Of a stretch of 64,000 nt of DNA, positions 12,176 to 21,895 are shown one piece after another. The notes beneath the pieces were generated by a model. That model was not told where the DNA came from and made no database searches. It was given only the letters and a program-made list of their open reading frames with translations. The stretch is from Immersiella caudata (lineage: Eukaryota; Ascomycota; Sordariomycetes; Sordariales; Lasiosphaeriaceae), in assembly GCA_030512335.1 (NCBI GenBank), contig JAULSU010000001.1, positions 6,138,001 through 6,202,000 of the forward strand, read 5' to 3'. The position numbers and the translations under genes were made by a program. Within the stretch, counting starts at the first letter, position 1, and every line of letters begins with the position of its first letter.

Positions 12176-13161
12176 TCATTTTTCTGCCAAAACCTCCACC
12201 ACTTTGACGATGGGCACCACGGGCTTCTCAGTTTTGTTGCCTCCGGGCACTAGACTGTCGATGGAGATTTCCACCTCCCACTAAACAGCAAAGGTCAGTC
12301 GATCGCCCCCTTGCAGCATCATATGGGTCAGCCTAAACATACCCGACCAAGAGTCTTCAGTCTGTCGGAGCCCTCGCCCAGGCCCACGAACGCAATGTGA
12401 TGGGGCTCTAGCTTCAAAGTGGCCAACTCGGACTCGTTGGCGAGAACCTCCTTGATTTTCTGGATGACATCGGTGGCAGAAACCGAGCCATAGATAGAGA
12501 TGGGGATCTTTTCTTTCTCAGCGACCAATGCAGCGGCACTCGCCTGGCTCGCGATTAGTGGTGAAATCCTGGCTTCCGGTGGGGGCGGGGGCACAGGTAT
12601 GGGCTTGCGGAAGAAGGTGAGTGTCTCGGGGATGGCCGTTGCCACTGTGTCGCGGAACACCTCAGGCTGTTGCAGAAGTTGTTAGCTCAGCTCCAAGAAG
12701 AGAATGCAGAAAGGGTGGCAAGTTACATCAATCACGGGAACGGCCATGACAGTAGGAGCCACCACAACGGGGTTGGGCAGCGCCTCCTCTTCGGCCAAAT
12801 CAGATTCATCCAATGGCATAAATCCGCGGTCCCTCTCGCCGATATCCTTCTTGGTCAGGCCCAGCTCCTGGAAACGCTGAGGTGTCATGTATTCGGCTTT
12901 TTTCGTCGGATACCACTGGTTCCTCATACGGCCTCGCTCAACGCGGAAGATAGCATGTTCGCGGCCGAACTTGGGAATGTCTTTGAGAAGGCGCACAACG
13001 ACGCCTCGGTCGTGGGCTTGCATTGTTGTCGACTTTGCGCGGGTCTGGTGGCTCAACACTGACCCAACACTGGCTGTGGCCTGCGCGGTGCTGCTGATGC
13101 CAAAAGGCTGCGCCAGTCGCCGGAGGCAGGCTCGACATGTCGAAGAACTACTCAATGCCAT
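12176..13161 (-). CDS. MRPL50: Mitochondrial large-subunit ribosomal protein bL9m
   Basis: Three exons (13161-12727, 12666-12343, 12280-12176) encode 287 aa. An N-terminal Arg/Ser/Ala-rich stretch (residues 1-45, no acidic residues) looks like a mitochondrial targeting peptide. Then comes the bL9 fold: VVVRLLKDIPKFGREHAIFR, the RMRNQWYPTKKAEYMT loop region, and a C-terminal part (IPISIYGSVSATDVIQKIK) corresponding to the bL9 C-domain. The yeast orthologue is Mrpl50. The protein is structural, in the mitoribosome L1-stalk neighbourhood by analogy with bacterial L9. The last small exon (WEVEISIDSLVPGG...) is required to finish the domain. It diverges from the large gene at 13783. Confidence 0.9.
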
Positions 13162-13782
13162 GGTTATTGAGGCCGCCGAGCTTCGCGGGAGCTGGCAGTC
13201 AGTTGGATGGGTGTTGGTCAGTCTCTCCGTCTCTCTTTCTCCCAGAGGAAAAAAAAAGCCCGAGATAATTCGAGCTTCAGCAATCGACGCTCGGCCAACC
13301 ACAAAACGGCGCCATCCAAGGGACGTGCACCCCTGACAGCAGGGACGTGCACCCAAGCACGGGTAATCGTCGGTTGAGAGCCTCAAAAAGTGTGTGGAGA
13401 ACGGGCTGGGCGGCGAATCCGGGCGGCTAACCGAAACCAGAATCCCTGCCGCCGCGCGCCAGCACACCGGCGCAATCCAGCTCACACCTCCAGATTCGCG
13501 ACCTAGCCGCCCAAAAAGCGTGTCTCTCGATTGTCTGGCACAGCGCTGTTGGGTTGGAATTGTCATTCGCGTCATGACCAGCGCATTGGGCCTCTGGAGC
13601 TTTCTCCGCGTTGCGCAGGCGTAGCCTGGACAATCACGACCTTTTCATCAGCCTGACAGCTTCGCTCGCGCGCACCTAAGAAATCAACCCATGTTCATCT
13701 CCCCGCCACTTTAGCAGTGAAGTCAGAAATATTCCCAACCACCACGGCTTACCACCTGTGCCGAGATTCCAAGCAGCCCACG
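13162..13782. other. Divergent promoter region
   Basis: About 620 bp between bL9m and the 1068-aa protein gene, mostly GC-rich. A frame begins at 13717 with GTG, but the first ATG in that frame is 13783, so this stretch is treated as leader. Confidence 0.5.
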
Positions 13783-16700
13783 ATGGAGCGCGACGCCCCT
13801 GAAAAACTAGTTATCAACAGCGCATCCCGCCGCCGGAGCCTCTTTTCATCCCGGCCGCGATCCGCTGGGAGCAGCACCCCCAACAGCCCCAGCAGCGCTC
13901 CTCAACAACCCCCAGCCCCCCTAGGCTCAAGCACCGTGATCTTTTCCGAAGGCAAGCTGGGCTCTTCTACACACACAAAAATTCCAAGACCCGCGTCGAC
14001 ACGCCCGTCCATCCCTCGGCGCCCAGTCAGTACCTCGGACGCCTGGCAGATGGCTTTAGACGAGGAGCAGAAGGAAGCCGCCCAAGGGTCTCCGAGCCCC
14101 GCCCCGCGATCATGGCGCAGGCCTCCTGTGAGCGATGGAAAGCTGCAGAAAGCGAGGGTGCCGGCCAAAAGACGCACCACCAAACCTGGAGAAATGAGGC
14201 GTGAAGATACGGCGAGTTCTGTCGAGAGCCCCGGAACGCCGGTCAGGAAAAGCGACGTTTCGGAGAGCGACTTTGACGAAAAACTTCGACAACATGCGAT
14301 GGAGCAAAGGAGCTCTGAGGATCTGTCTCAACGTGGCAGCGGCCTATTCTCGAAGTCGAGGCTCGGTATTAAGATTTCCGAGACGGCAAAGGAGTTGGTG
14401 CGCAAGACCAGTCGGAACAGCCTTGAGGGTGACTCTCCTTCTCGCACTGGAAGATCACCAAGAGACAGTTGGATATCGCGACGCCTGTCGGCAAGGAAAA
14501 GCGGATCAGACCAATCTCTACGACAGACCGCCACAGGGTCCCAACAGGGTGTGCTGGAAGGATCTGAAGAGCAATTACCTTCAGCAGGAGCATCCAGAGA
14601 GCGGCCAGTTACGGTTGCGCCCGACCATCGCTCCCCGGAGAAGAGCTTTGCCTGGCAAGCCGATGAAGATTTCACGGCGGGCGACCTCCAGGTTTCTACC
14701 AGTCCGCCTGTCGGGATTGGGCGAAGCAACACCAAAATTGATGAGATTAGGGCTCTGGAGGCTGCGGTAGGGGGACCAGTTACTGAGAATCCCCAACCCG
14801 TCAAACGGAATACTAAACTTGACGAGATACGCGCCTTGGAGAAGGAGACGGCCTCAAGATTTACCAGCGAGCCGGTACAGCCGACAGAAAATGACGATAG
14901 CACACGAGAAATGGCCTTGGAAAATGGCGGCAAGTCACCCCCCAGCTGGCAACCCGCCACGACAACTGCAAAACGAGACGAACTCCGGGCGCGGGAAATG
15001 GAGTCGCTATCTAAGAGGGCATTGGCGACTGCAAGGCTTGACGAGATTAGGGAACGGCACGCCAGCGAGTCGAGGTCACCCTCTCCGGATATTGTACGGA
15101 AATCAAGCAAAGAGCCTCTCAAGAATCTCTCCTCAGGACGGGATGGAAGTGCAGCGGCGGAGAAGAGGAGTGACGTGGCCGTCGCCGCCGCCGCCAATGG
15201 CAAACCGCCAATCGACGAAGCAGTCGTTCTTGAAAACTCCAGCAGCGAGAAAGACTCCCGGGAAAGACTTGTTGAAATTCTGAGCGAAGGGCTCGGTGGA
15301 GATTCAGCATCTGTCGTATCCGAAGCAAAAAGGGAATCGCAAGACATCCTCCGAAAGTTGGCCCTCACGACAAACAGCCCACCCCTAGCAGCGGTCGATG
15401 TGAATCCGATCCGCGAGCGGCTGCGAAGGGATGGATCTCGACAGAAGAAAGCCGATGCTACTAAGGGCGGCACCAGGCCAACTGTCGGGTTCGTCGGTCT
15501 CAAAAGGGAGCCGTCGGTTGAGTCTCTGTCTGACAAGCGGTCAAGCGTGGCTCACTCTGACATTGACCCTACGGAGAGGATAATTGGTGAGATGCAACTT
15601 TTCGCGCCGCTTGAGAATCACTCGGAAAAGGGCTCCCTGCGGGCGCCATCACCATCGCCGCCTCTCGAGCTGGATGACGTCGAGGAGACGCCACGGCCCG
15701 CAAAGCCGGATCCCTTAACTCAGCCAACACCGCGGGTGACGGGTGCCTTTGTGGATACACCGGTGACAGTTAAGGTTGACAGACACAGCGATGCCCCGAT
15801 TGGTACCGTGCCTAGTCTCAACCTTGAGCGGGACGCGGCGGCTGCTGGCAGTTCAAACGCAGTGAGCAGCACCGACGAGACGAACTCCTTGGCCCGAGGA
15901 AGAAAGACTATTGGCTCAGCCCAGAAAGATTCTGGGCTGGCAGAAAAGAGCGGCGAACCGTCTGGCCGCCCAGCATCAGCCCCTGGCCGTCGACGTTCCA
16001 GATCGCAAGCACGAGCACGCTCGCCGCTTCTCAACTCAGCTCGACCACCAACCGTCAAGGATGACCTGCTGGAAATTCAAAAGGCTAATCAATTTGACGA
16101 TTCAACACTCGACGATCTTGCCGACATGCTGGGAAAGCAGGAGAACGATGACGGTGAATCAGAGCGACAGGGGGTCAAGTCGGAACCAGATGTCAACCCC
16201 TCGGAGACACAGAAGTCGCAAAGAGAATTAGAGCTCGAGGCGTACGCCAAGATTAGCAAATCTTTGCAAACAGGCCTCCAGGGCATCAGGACCGCAAGGC
16301 TCGGGATCGAGCGACTGGAGGACAAAGTTTCGCATATCAAACCAAAAGTGCCAGAGGCCCCAACCGCACATTCACCTCACCCGATTGGCAAACATTCTTG
16401 CACTGATTGCAAGGAGGGTCACTTGCCAATGGACTCGTCGTCGTTTGCGTATATCCGGCTCCCCTTCCCTCGACTCTGGTACGGACGTCCTCGGTTCAGG
16501 CTGACCTTTGCCGGCCTCGCCCTCTTCCTGCTTTCGCTATGGTATATCGCCGAATCATCCATGTGCGCTGTATACTGCAAGCCGCAGGTCTGCTACTCGG
16601 GCCAGCCCTGCGACTGGTCCCCCAACGACCCCCAATGGGGCTACTCCATCCCCGTCAAGCTCGACCAGTGGCTTACCGGGGGTGTTGGTAGGGCGTTTGC

Positions 16701-16989
16701 TGTACGTACTCAGCCTGAGTTGTCGGATTGGGTTGCCGATATCTGGGACGCTGCTACGGGCACCGACATCGCACGAATTGATACTTCCCGCTTGACTCGG
16801 GAGCAGAAGAGGCAGCATCGGAGGCGACTGCTGAGAAGGGCGAGGCCGTCGCCTGTACGGCCTGAGGACAGGGCCAAGTTGGAAGCATGGAGTGCTGCAA
16901 GGGCCGCGAAGGAACGGGTTAGTGCGACGAGAGAGATGGGGTACGCCGTGGACGACGATGAGACCATGTCGGCGGATGAGAGGATATGA
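13783..16989 (+). CDS. Large Ser-rich protein with one C-terminal membrane segment, unknown function
   Basis: A single exon of 1068 aa starts at the first ATG in frame (MERDAPEKLV, context CCCACGATGG). Residues 1-900 are low complexity, Ser/Arg/Pro-rich and probably disordered. They include four copies of a short motif of the form [T/A][K/R]xDE[I/L]Rxx[E/H] (about residues 316, 344, 396 and 417). A conserved helical stretch (ELEAYAKISKSLQTGLQGIRTARLGIERLEDKV) precedes one hydrophobic segment (about 904-926, FAGLALFLLSLWYIAES). After it comes a compact cysteine-containing module (CAVYCKPQVCYSGQPCDW) and an Arg-rich tail. Placement near the C-terminus suggests an ER or nuclear-envelope protein with the Cys module on the far side of the membrane. 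I cannot name it. The antisense open frames here are compositional shadows. Confidence 0.85.
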   Translation: MERDAPEKLVINSASRRRSLFSSRPRSAGSSTPNSPSSAPQQPPAPLGSSTVIFSEGKLGSSTHTKIPRPASTRPSIPRRPVSTSDAWQMALDEEQKEAAQGSPSPAPRSWRRPPVSDGKLQKARVPAKRRTTKPGEMRREDTASSVESPGTPVRKSDVSESDFDEKLRQHAMEQRSSEDLSQRGSGLFSKSRLGIKISETAKELVRKTSRNSLEGDSPSRTGRSPRDSWISRRLSARKSGSDQSLRQTATGSQQGVLEGSEEQLPSAGASRERPVTVAPDHRSPEKSFAWQADEDFTAGDLQVSTSPPVGIGRSNTKIDEIRALEAAVGGPVTENPQPVKRNTKLDEIRALEKETASRFTSEPVQPTENDDSTREMALENGGKSPPSWQPATTTAKRDELRAREMESLSKRALATARLDEIRERHASESRSPSPDIVRKSSKEPLKNLSSGRDGSAAAEKRSDVAVAAAANGKPPIDEAVVLENSSSEKDSRERLVEILSEGLGGDSASVVSEAKRESQDILRKLALTTNSPPLAAVDVNPIRERLRRDGSRQKKADATKGGTRPTVGFVGLKREPSVESLSDKRSSVAHSDIDPTERIIGEMQLFAPLENHSEKGSLRAPSPSPPLELDDVEETPRPAKPDPLTQPTPRVTGAFVDTPVTVKVDRHSDAPIGTVPSLNLERDAAAAGSSNAVSSTDETNSLARGRKTIGSAQKDSGLAEKSGEPSGRPASAPGRRRSRSQARARSPLLNSARPPTVKDDLLEIQKANQFDDSTLDDLADMLGKQENDDGESERQGVKSEPDVNPSETQKSQRELELEAYAKISKSLQTGLQGIRTARLGIERLEDKVSHIKPKVPEAPTAHSPHPIGKHSCTDCKEGHLPMDSSSFAYIRLPFPRLWYGRPRFRLTFAGLALFLLSLWYIAESSMCAVYCKPQVCYSGQPCDWSPNDPQWGYSIPVKLDQWLTGGVGRAFAVRTQPELSDWVADIWDAATGTDIARIDTSRLTREQKRQHRRRLLRRARPSPVRPEDRAKLEAWSAARAAKERVSATREMGYAVDDDETMSADERI

Positions 16990-17384
16990 AGATGGGAGAT
17001 GCAATGCATGGGTGATGGTGTTGTTTCTAGGCGTTTATCTAGTTCTTCCTTATGGAGTCACAGGAGCGAGCGATTGCATTCTGTCGGGCTTTACAGGCTA
17101 GGATTTGGGTTTCATGGCATGGGCGAGCAATATATCCAGTATTGGGTGTAAGGACTCACAAAAATGCCAAAATGCAGAGACCGTTGTAGTCTTGGGGTAT
17201 CATGAGAATTGATTATGCTGTCTCGCTGTCTGAGCTATACGCTGTCCGATGTAAGATATCAAGACGCAGTCTCCTGTATGTAGGGTACTACCGGTGAAGG
17301 CCGCTAAAGGATACAGGCGCTGCTGCTCAAGTGCCCGTCTGTTTCAAGGCCCCCAACAAGGTAGGGTATCCGTGATCCCAACCC
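16990..17384. other. Convergent 3' UTR region
   Basis: About 395 bp between two converging genes; nothing else seen. Confidence 0.5.
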
Positions 17385-18874
17385 CTATGGCGACGCGGCT
17401 ACCCTTGCTGGGCCAACCTCTTCCTCTGCATTTCTCTTCTGGGCCTTGAGTTTCATGTGCTCAGAGTTCTTGGCTTTCTGGATCTCCCATGCCACGTCTC
17501 CAAGCTGCTTCCAATTCTCAGAAATGAAATCACGGACAGCCTCCGCATTGTAGATACCATCGGAGCCCCTCGTGGTGGGCGGAACGGCAAATCCAAGGCT
17601 TCGGTCATCCTCGAGGAGAGTTCTTCTGAGTGCAACCATGACGGCAGCACGGTACTGGTAATCCAGCTCGGTCGGAATCAGGGCCTTGACCAAGCCCTTC
17701 ACCTCTTCGACGCTGCGCTTGACACGCCACCCCCGAAGCTTCTCGTTGTACTCAGCTTCAATAGAGAACCAAGCGACAGCCTCATCTTTGAGCTTCTCTC
17801 TGAGCACTATCAGGTCTTGACCATTGGAGAGGAACTTGCCTTCAGCACGAAGACGAGGAATGTACTCGTTGGTCCTACAACCGAGTAAGCAACCAAACGC
17901 ACGGAAAACAGAAACCAATGGAACGCACCACTGCCGGTACACCGGCCGGCCCTTCATGCGTCGACGGTCGTTGTGCTTTAACTTCTTCCTGCCCTCTTCG
18001 CCACCCATAACACCAGCGTCGCCTTCGTCAGCTTCCTCTTCAGCTGTTGGCTTGACCCAAAACATGCGGCAAGTGGTGGCATATTCAAAAAGTGCCTCAG
18101 CCGAAGGAAAGGGCTGCTCCCAGAACCCTTCCACTTGCATACCCTACCTCGCGTCAGTCGAATGCAGTGTGAAACTCACAGGCCGGCGTACTGACCAAGA
18201 AATGGATGGTCTCGGTTGGGTCCCGCGTGAGCAGCACCTTCGCTCCCTTCTTGTTGTAGTTCTCAATCTCCGGAATTCTGACCCAAAGAGCCTCCTCGTC
18301 GACGGTGAAACCAAAGGGACGTATGGTACTCCCAATAAGATTCCACAAGTCCCCGTGCGCGTGCTTAAAGAGGTTCTGCAACGCCTGTCAATACGTCCTC
18401 TCGCAAACATCGCCCTCGCTGAAATTTATTACGTACCCACGACAATTGGTCGAAGTCCTTGCAGATTCGTACATCGACCTGTACGTGCTTCTCCTTTTCA
18501 TCTTCCCCTTCATGGCCGTTCATGCCATTCTCAAAGCCCTCGGGCCAACAAATGAGCAGATTTGCCGTTGGGCCGTTGACAATTGCCTTCTCAGCGCCCA
18601 ATCTCCCCTTGACGATGAGCATGAGCTCGTGGTTCGTCCTCGGTGCACCCATATGGTCCGACGCGTCAGGAAACAGCATGCGTCTCTCTTGGCAGACAAG
18701 AACATCCAAGTCACCGTGGTCTTTCTTTGCCGGGCCCTCAATGGGAGTTGCGACGCAAATAAAAATCTCTCGGAGCGCGGAGTGAACTGAGGAGCGGACA
18801 TGATGATAGATGGCAGTGGGCATACGGGGTGTGTACGGAGCGCCGGGTCCGTTGCCGAAGGCGGAACCACCCAT
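17385..18874 (-). CDS. Conserved fungal protein, possibly nucleotidyltransferase-like
   Basis: Four exons (18874-18437, 18375-18196, 18143-17929, 17874-17385) encode 440 aa with all junctions in frame. The N-terminal region has a helix (YHHVRSSVHSALREIF), a strand (ICVATPIEG), and D55-x-D57 within HGDLDVLV. This resembles the metal-binding Asp pair of the nucleotidyltransferase fold, although the usual Gly-Ser before it is not obvious. The middle (WNLIGSTIRPFGFTVDEEALWVRI) and the helical C-terminal half look well folded. I recognise it as a conserved Pezizomycotina hypothetical but know no function. An acidic insert (EEEADEGDAG) and a basic, Glu-rich end suggest flexible parts. It diverges from LSM6. 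Confidence 0.8.
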
Positions 18875-19649
18875 TTTACTGGAGGCAATATGTGAGGTGC
18901 CTCGGGTGACGGGAGAGATGGAAGCGGCGGGGCGGTGTGGGGTTTGGAGGACGAGAACCGCGGAGGGTATGTCAAAGAAGACATAAAAGGGGTCGCATAG
19001 GGATACAGGGGAAAGGGGAAAAGCAAACAGATGTCGAATATTTTGATACTGGTGATGGACGAAGATGAGGAGGCAAGTGAGATCGCACGACTTATAATGC
19101 TCTTGCCAGATTGCTGCTCCGCAAGGCCTTCACTGCCAAAATCAGAAAATATATGAAGAAGGGTAGGATGAAAGAGTATTATACCAAGAAGAGTAGGATG
19201 AAAGAGTATTATACCCTTAAAAGTCACTGTGGCGATCGCCGAGACAGTGGATGAGTCCTTGCCGAGAGAGTGACTCTGTCACAGCGGCTTGGAGTGCTGC
19301 CCGAACCCTCGGCGTGCTGCGTGCTTTTCGGGGTTGTGTGCATCACCCCGGAGCATCCTACCAACTTCCTGAGGTGTCGCGACAGTGATTCTGAAAGGTA
19401 AGCTCATGAATAAAAACCCCTTCAAAGTCGCGCTCTTGATGCCGTCTCCATTGTTTAGTGCCCTGCGGGCTGCTTCTGCTAGCGCCACCCCCACCGCCAT
19501 CAACCAGTTCCCAGCTAACAGCCCTAACAGTGGGCCCGCCCGTTTCTTTGTAATGCCCCATCTGGCAGCCGCCTCCCGAACATCATTTCTCCACCACCAC
19601 TCATCGACCCGGCTAAACGAAACGAGGCCATCACGACCAACATTACACC
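18875..19649. other. Divergent promoter region with a 30-bp tandem duplication
   Basis: About 775 bp between the nucleotidyltransferase-like gene and LSM6. It holds a 30-bp tandem repeat at 19156-19215. Overlapping open frames lack coding character. Confidence 0.5.
19156..19215. repeat. 30-bp tandem duplication
   Basis: Two adjacent copies of a 30-bp unit (19156-19185 and 19186-19215) differ at one base (GGGTAGGATG versus GAGTAGGATG); each ends AAAGAGTATTATACC. Confidence 0.9.
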
Positions 19650-20016
19650 ATGGAAAACGGCACTCTCACGCAGGGCGAGGGCAAAGATCCCTCGGGGTTT
19701 TTGAGCGAGATTATCGGGAACACTGTCACAGTGAAGCTGAATTCGGGTGTTGTCTACAAGGGTGCGTGTGACTGCCTCACGTCTCACCTTGATGGGCAGT
19801 TCAGCTGACCGACCTCACAGGCGAGCTGCAGTCAGTGGATGGATATATGAACATCGCGCTCGAGAAGACCGAGGAGTATGTAAATGGTGTCAAGCGACGG
19901 AACTATGGCGACGCGTTTGTTCGTGGGAACAACGGTGAGTTTTGCCACCTTGGTCGGTCGTACCGTCTGCTGCGAAGGCTAATGGTGTTGCAGTTATGTA
20001 TATTTCAGCCGAATAA
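19650..20016 (+). CDS. LSM6: U6 snRNA-associated Sm-like protein LSm6
   Basis: Three exons (19650-19761, 19821-19934, 19994-20016) encode 82 aa. The Sm1 motif region is FLSEIIGNTVTVKLNSGVVY...GELQSVDGYMNIAL, and the Sm2 motif ends VRGNNVMYISAE. The last exon is only 23 nt and supplies VMYISAE, so unspliced reading would truncate the Sm2 strand. LSm6 is part of the LSm1-7 ring (mRNA decapping, cytoplasm) and the LSm2-8 ring (U6 snRNA, nucleus). Length and motif order are typical. Confidence 0.96.
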
Positions 20017-20487
20017 GGGGCTCTATTCTCCTGGCCATCACTTGAAGTTGGGAGCACCATCGATCATGAGATATGAGCACAACATGCCAATGGTTATGCT
20101 ACCCGAATGAGAACCACGTTTTCAATCACCTTTTCTTAAGCCATCTCCCATCCGTCTAGCATCGTAATTTGGACTTACTCGGGGAACCACAACGGCAAGA
20201 TTCCACTCTTGAGTTTGCAAAAGAGCTCGATTTTGATTGATTACTTTTGTGATTTGGCCCCTGATGATCAATAGAGCATAGACATGCCACTCACTGGTAG
20301 CGCCTCCATCATTACCCCGACGATTCCGTCCATCCACCCCTAGCTATTTCGTTCAGCTGTCATGCAGACCAGAACCACCCCAAGAATAAAAGCGACCAAC
20401 AACTCCATGCTCAGCGCTAAAGCACCGATCTACCACCTATGATGATATCTTTTCCAGTGATGAGAAGGGCCTCGCGAATCAAGTCTC
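20017..20487. other. Convergent 3' UTR region LSM6 / HSP30
   Basis: About 470 bp, AT-richer than the neighbours, consistent with two facing 3' UTRs. Nothing else seen. Confidence 0.5.
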
Positions 20488-21081
20488 TCAGTTGATCGAA
20501 ATCCTCTTCACCTCGGGCTTCTTGGCCTTCGGAGCCGTGATGCTCAAGATTCCATTTACCAAACCTGCGCTGACCGCATCCTGGTCCACCCTGCTCGGGA
20601 AGCTGAACGTCCTGGAGAACTCTCCCACCGAGCGCTCCGACACCCAGTACTTCTCCTGCACCTGGTGCTGCTCGTTGTCATTCTTTTGCTTCTTCACCAT
20701 CTGACTGCCCGAAGCCTCATCCTTCTCGTCCTCCACCGTGACCTTGTGCGGCGCATGGTCGCTGCTCTTATCAGCAGAGGCGTAGTTGCGCTCGACGCGA
20801 CCGCGAATGACAATAGTTTGAGGGTCGGTGAACTCAATGTTGACTTGGTCGCGCGGAACACCGGGCAGCTCGCCGTAGAGCTCGTAGCTGGCCTGGGTCT
20901 CGCGGACGTCAAACTTGGGGGTGAAAACGCGGCTTGCACTGCTACCGTGGCCGGGCTTGCGAGAAGATCCTTCTTGGCCCTGGGTCTCGCGAGAGTAGGC
21001 GTCAAAGTCGTCGAGGAGGCGGAAGAGGCCGGTGAAAGAGGGGTCGGCCGAGTTAAATCCACGGGGAAGGAGAGTCGACAT
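20488..21081 (-). CDS. HSP30: HSP30-type small heat shock protein
   Basis: A single exon of 197 aa. The N-terminal arm (MSTLLPRGFNSADPSFTGLFRLLDDFD) precedes an alpha-crystallin domain starting at PKFDVRETQASYELYGELPG. The domain is split by a charged, Lys/Glu/Asp-rich insert of about 50 residues (DKSSDHAPHK...NEQHQVQE). It resumes at YWVSERSVGEFSRTFSFP and ends VNGILSITAPK with an IxI-like tail (ISIN). The insert is characteristic of the fungal HSP30 family. It is an ATP-independent holdase expected in the cytosol, strongly stress-induced. Upstream sequence has a TATA box and heat-shock-element-like sites (separate entries), which fits. Confidence 0.95.
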   Translation of the reverse strand: MSTLLPRGFNSADPSFTGLFRLLDDFDAYSRETQGQEGSSRKPGHGSSASRVFTPKFDVRETQASYELYGELPGVPRDQVNIEFTDPQTIVIRGRVERNYASADKSSDHAPHKVTVEDEKDEASGSQMVKKQKNDNEQHQVQEKYWVSERSVGEFSRTFSFPSRVDQDAVSAGLVNGILSITAPKAKKPEVKRISIN

Positions 21082-21256
21082 TTTTTAATGTAGTTTCTGT
21101 GAGGGCGTTGGGATGTTGGAGTTGATGGCCTGAAGCAACGTTGTTAAGGCTTTATTCGCTTTTTCTTTTTGTCGCAAGAAGTTGACTTGTGTTTTCTGGC
21201 TTTGTGGCTGTCTGGTGAAGAGAAGATGGTGCGCTTCAGGCGGTTCTCAGCAGGAA

Positions 21257-21262
21257 TTTATA
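21257..21262 (-). promoter_or_regulatory. TATA box upstream of HSP30
   Basis: TATAAA on the minus strand, about 175 nt before the HSP30 ATG. Heat-inducible fungal genes often have a consensus TATA box. Confidence 0.5.
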
Positions 21263-21364
21263 AGCCAAAAACGTGAGCCATGACTGCCTGGCTGGCGGCT
21301 TCCAAAGGTGACTTGAACCATAGCGAATCAACATCACTCGCACGTTCCGGGCTTTCGCTGACGA

Positions 21365-21377
21365 TTCTAGAGTTTTC
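21365..21377. promoter_or_regulatory. Heat shock element-like site
   Basis: TTCtaGAGttTTC matches the three-unit TTCnnGAAnnTTC element with one mismatch, about 285 nt upstream of HSP30. A second, two-unit site GAAatTTC lies at 21485-21492. Function is inferred from the motif and the downstream gene. Confidence 0.45.
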
Positions 21378-21895
21378 CAGCGGCTGCGTGCTTTCTTGTA
21401 GTCGCTGTTGACATCAATGGAAAAGGTGTGGCTGCCACAATAGGGGCAGTGTGGGGCCGCCCCTAACAGTCTTCGAAACTGCTGGAAATTTCCACGAGGC
21501 CAGCCGACCCTTTTGTTTGACTCCCTCCCAAACGTCGTGGAACCAAGCAATCTGCAAACCATCGTCATGCCGTTGTTTCCATGGGGCTAGTCGGCGATTG
21601 TCGAACTACTTCCTGCTCCTTCTAGAGAGAACTGCAAGCAACGCATTCAGCTGCGGCAGCGGTAGCTCCAAACGTTACAAATGCACTATATTGAATTGAC
21701 GTTAAGGGCATGCAGGGCTTTTACCACAATTCTCGTACTTTGCCGGGACTTTGGTGACACTCCCGGTCACATTTGAGCGCGTTGGGTTCAATGCTAGGTC
21801 TATCTAGTATGGCGTAGAGTTAGAGAGGCGGAAAAGCACCCAACAGGGTAGGTAAGTTTGCAACCACAAGCACTATACCCAAGTAGATTCCGTCG

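Larger units (their letters stand above)
21082..21895. other. HSP30 upstream region and 3' flank of the YTH gene
   Basis: About 810 bp. The left two thirds are the HSP30 leader and promoter (TATA box, HSE-like motifs). The right part is the 3' side of the minus-strand YTH gene ending at 21896. No further gene seen. Confidence 0.5.

Noticed and set aside
13717..13782. N-terminal extension of the 1068-aa protein
   Set aside because: The frame opens with GTG; the first ATG is at 13783 in a good context.
14328..15536. 402-codon antisense frame in the 1068-aa protein gene
   Set aside because: Ser/Arg/Leu-rich mirror of a GC-rich, Ser-rich coding strand; no domain. The sense protein explains the region.
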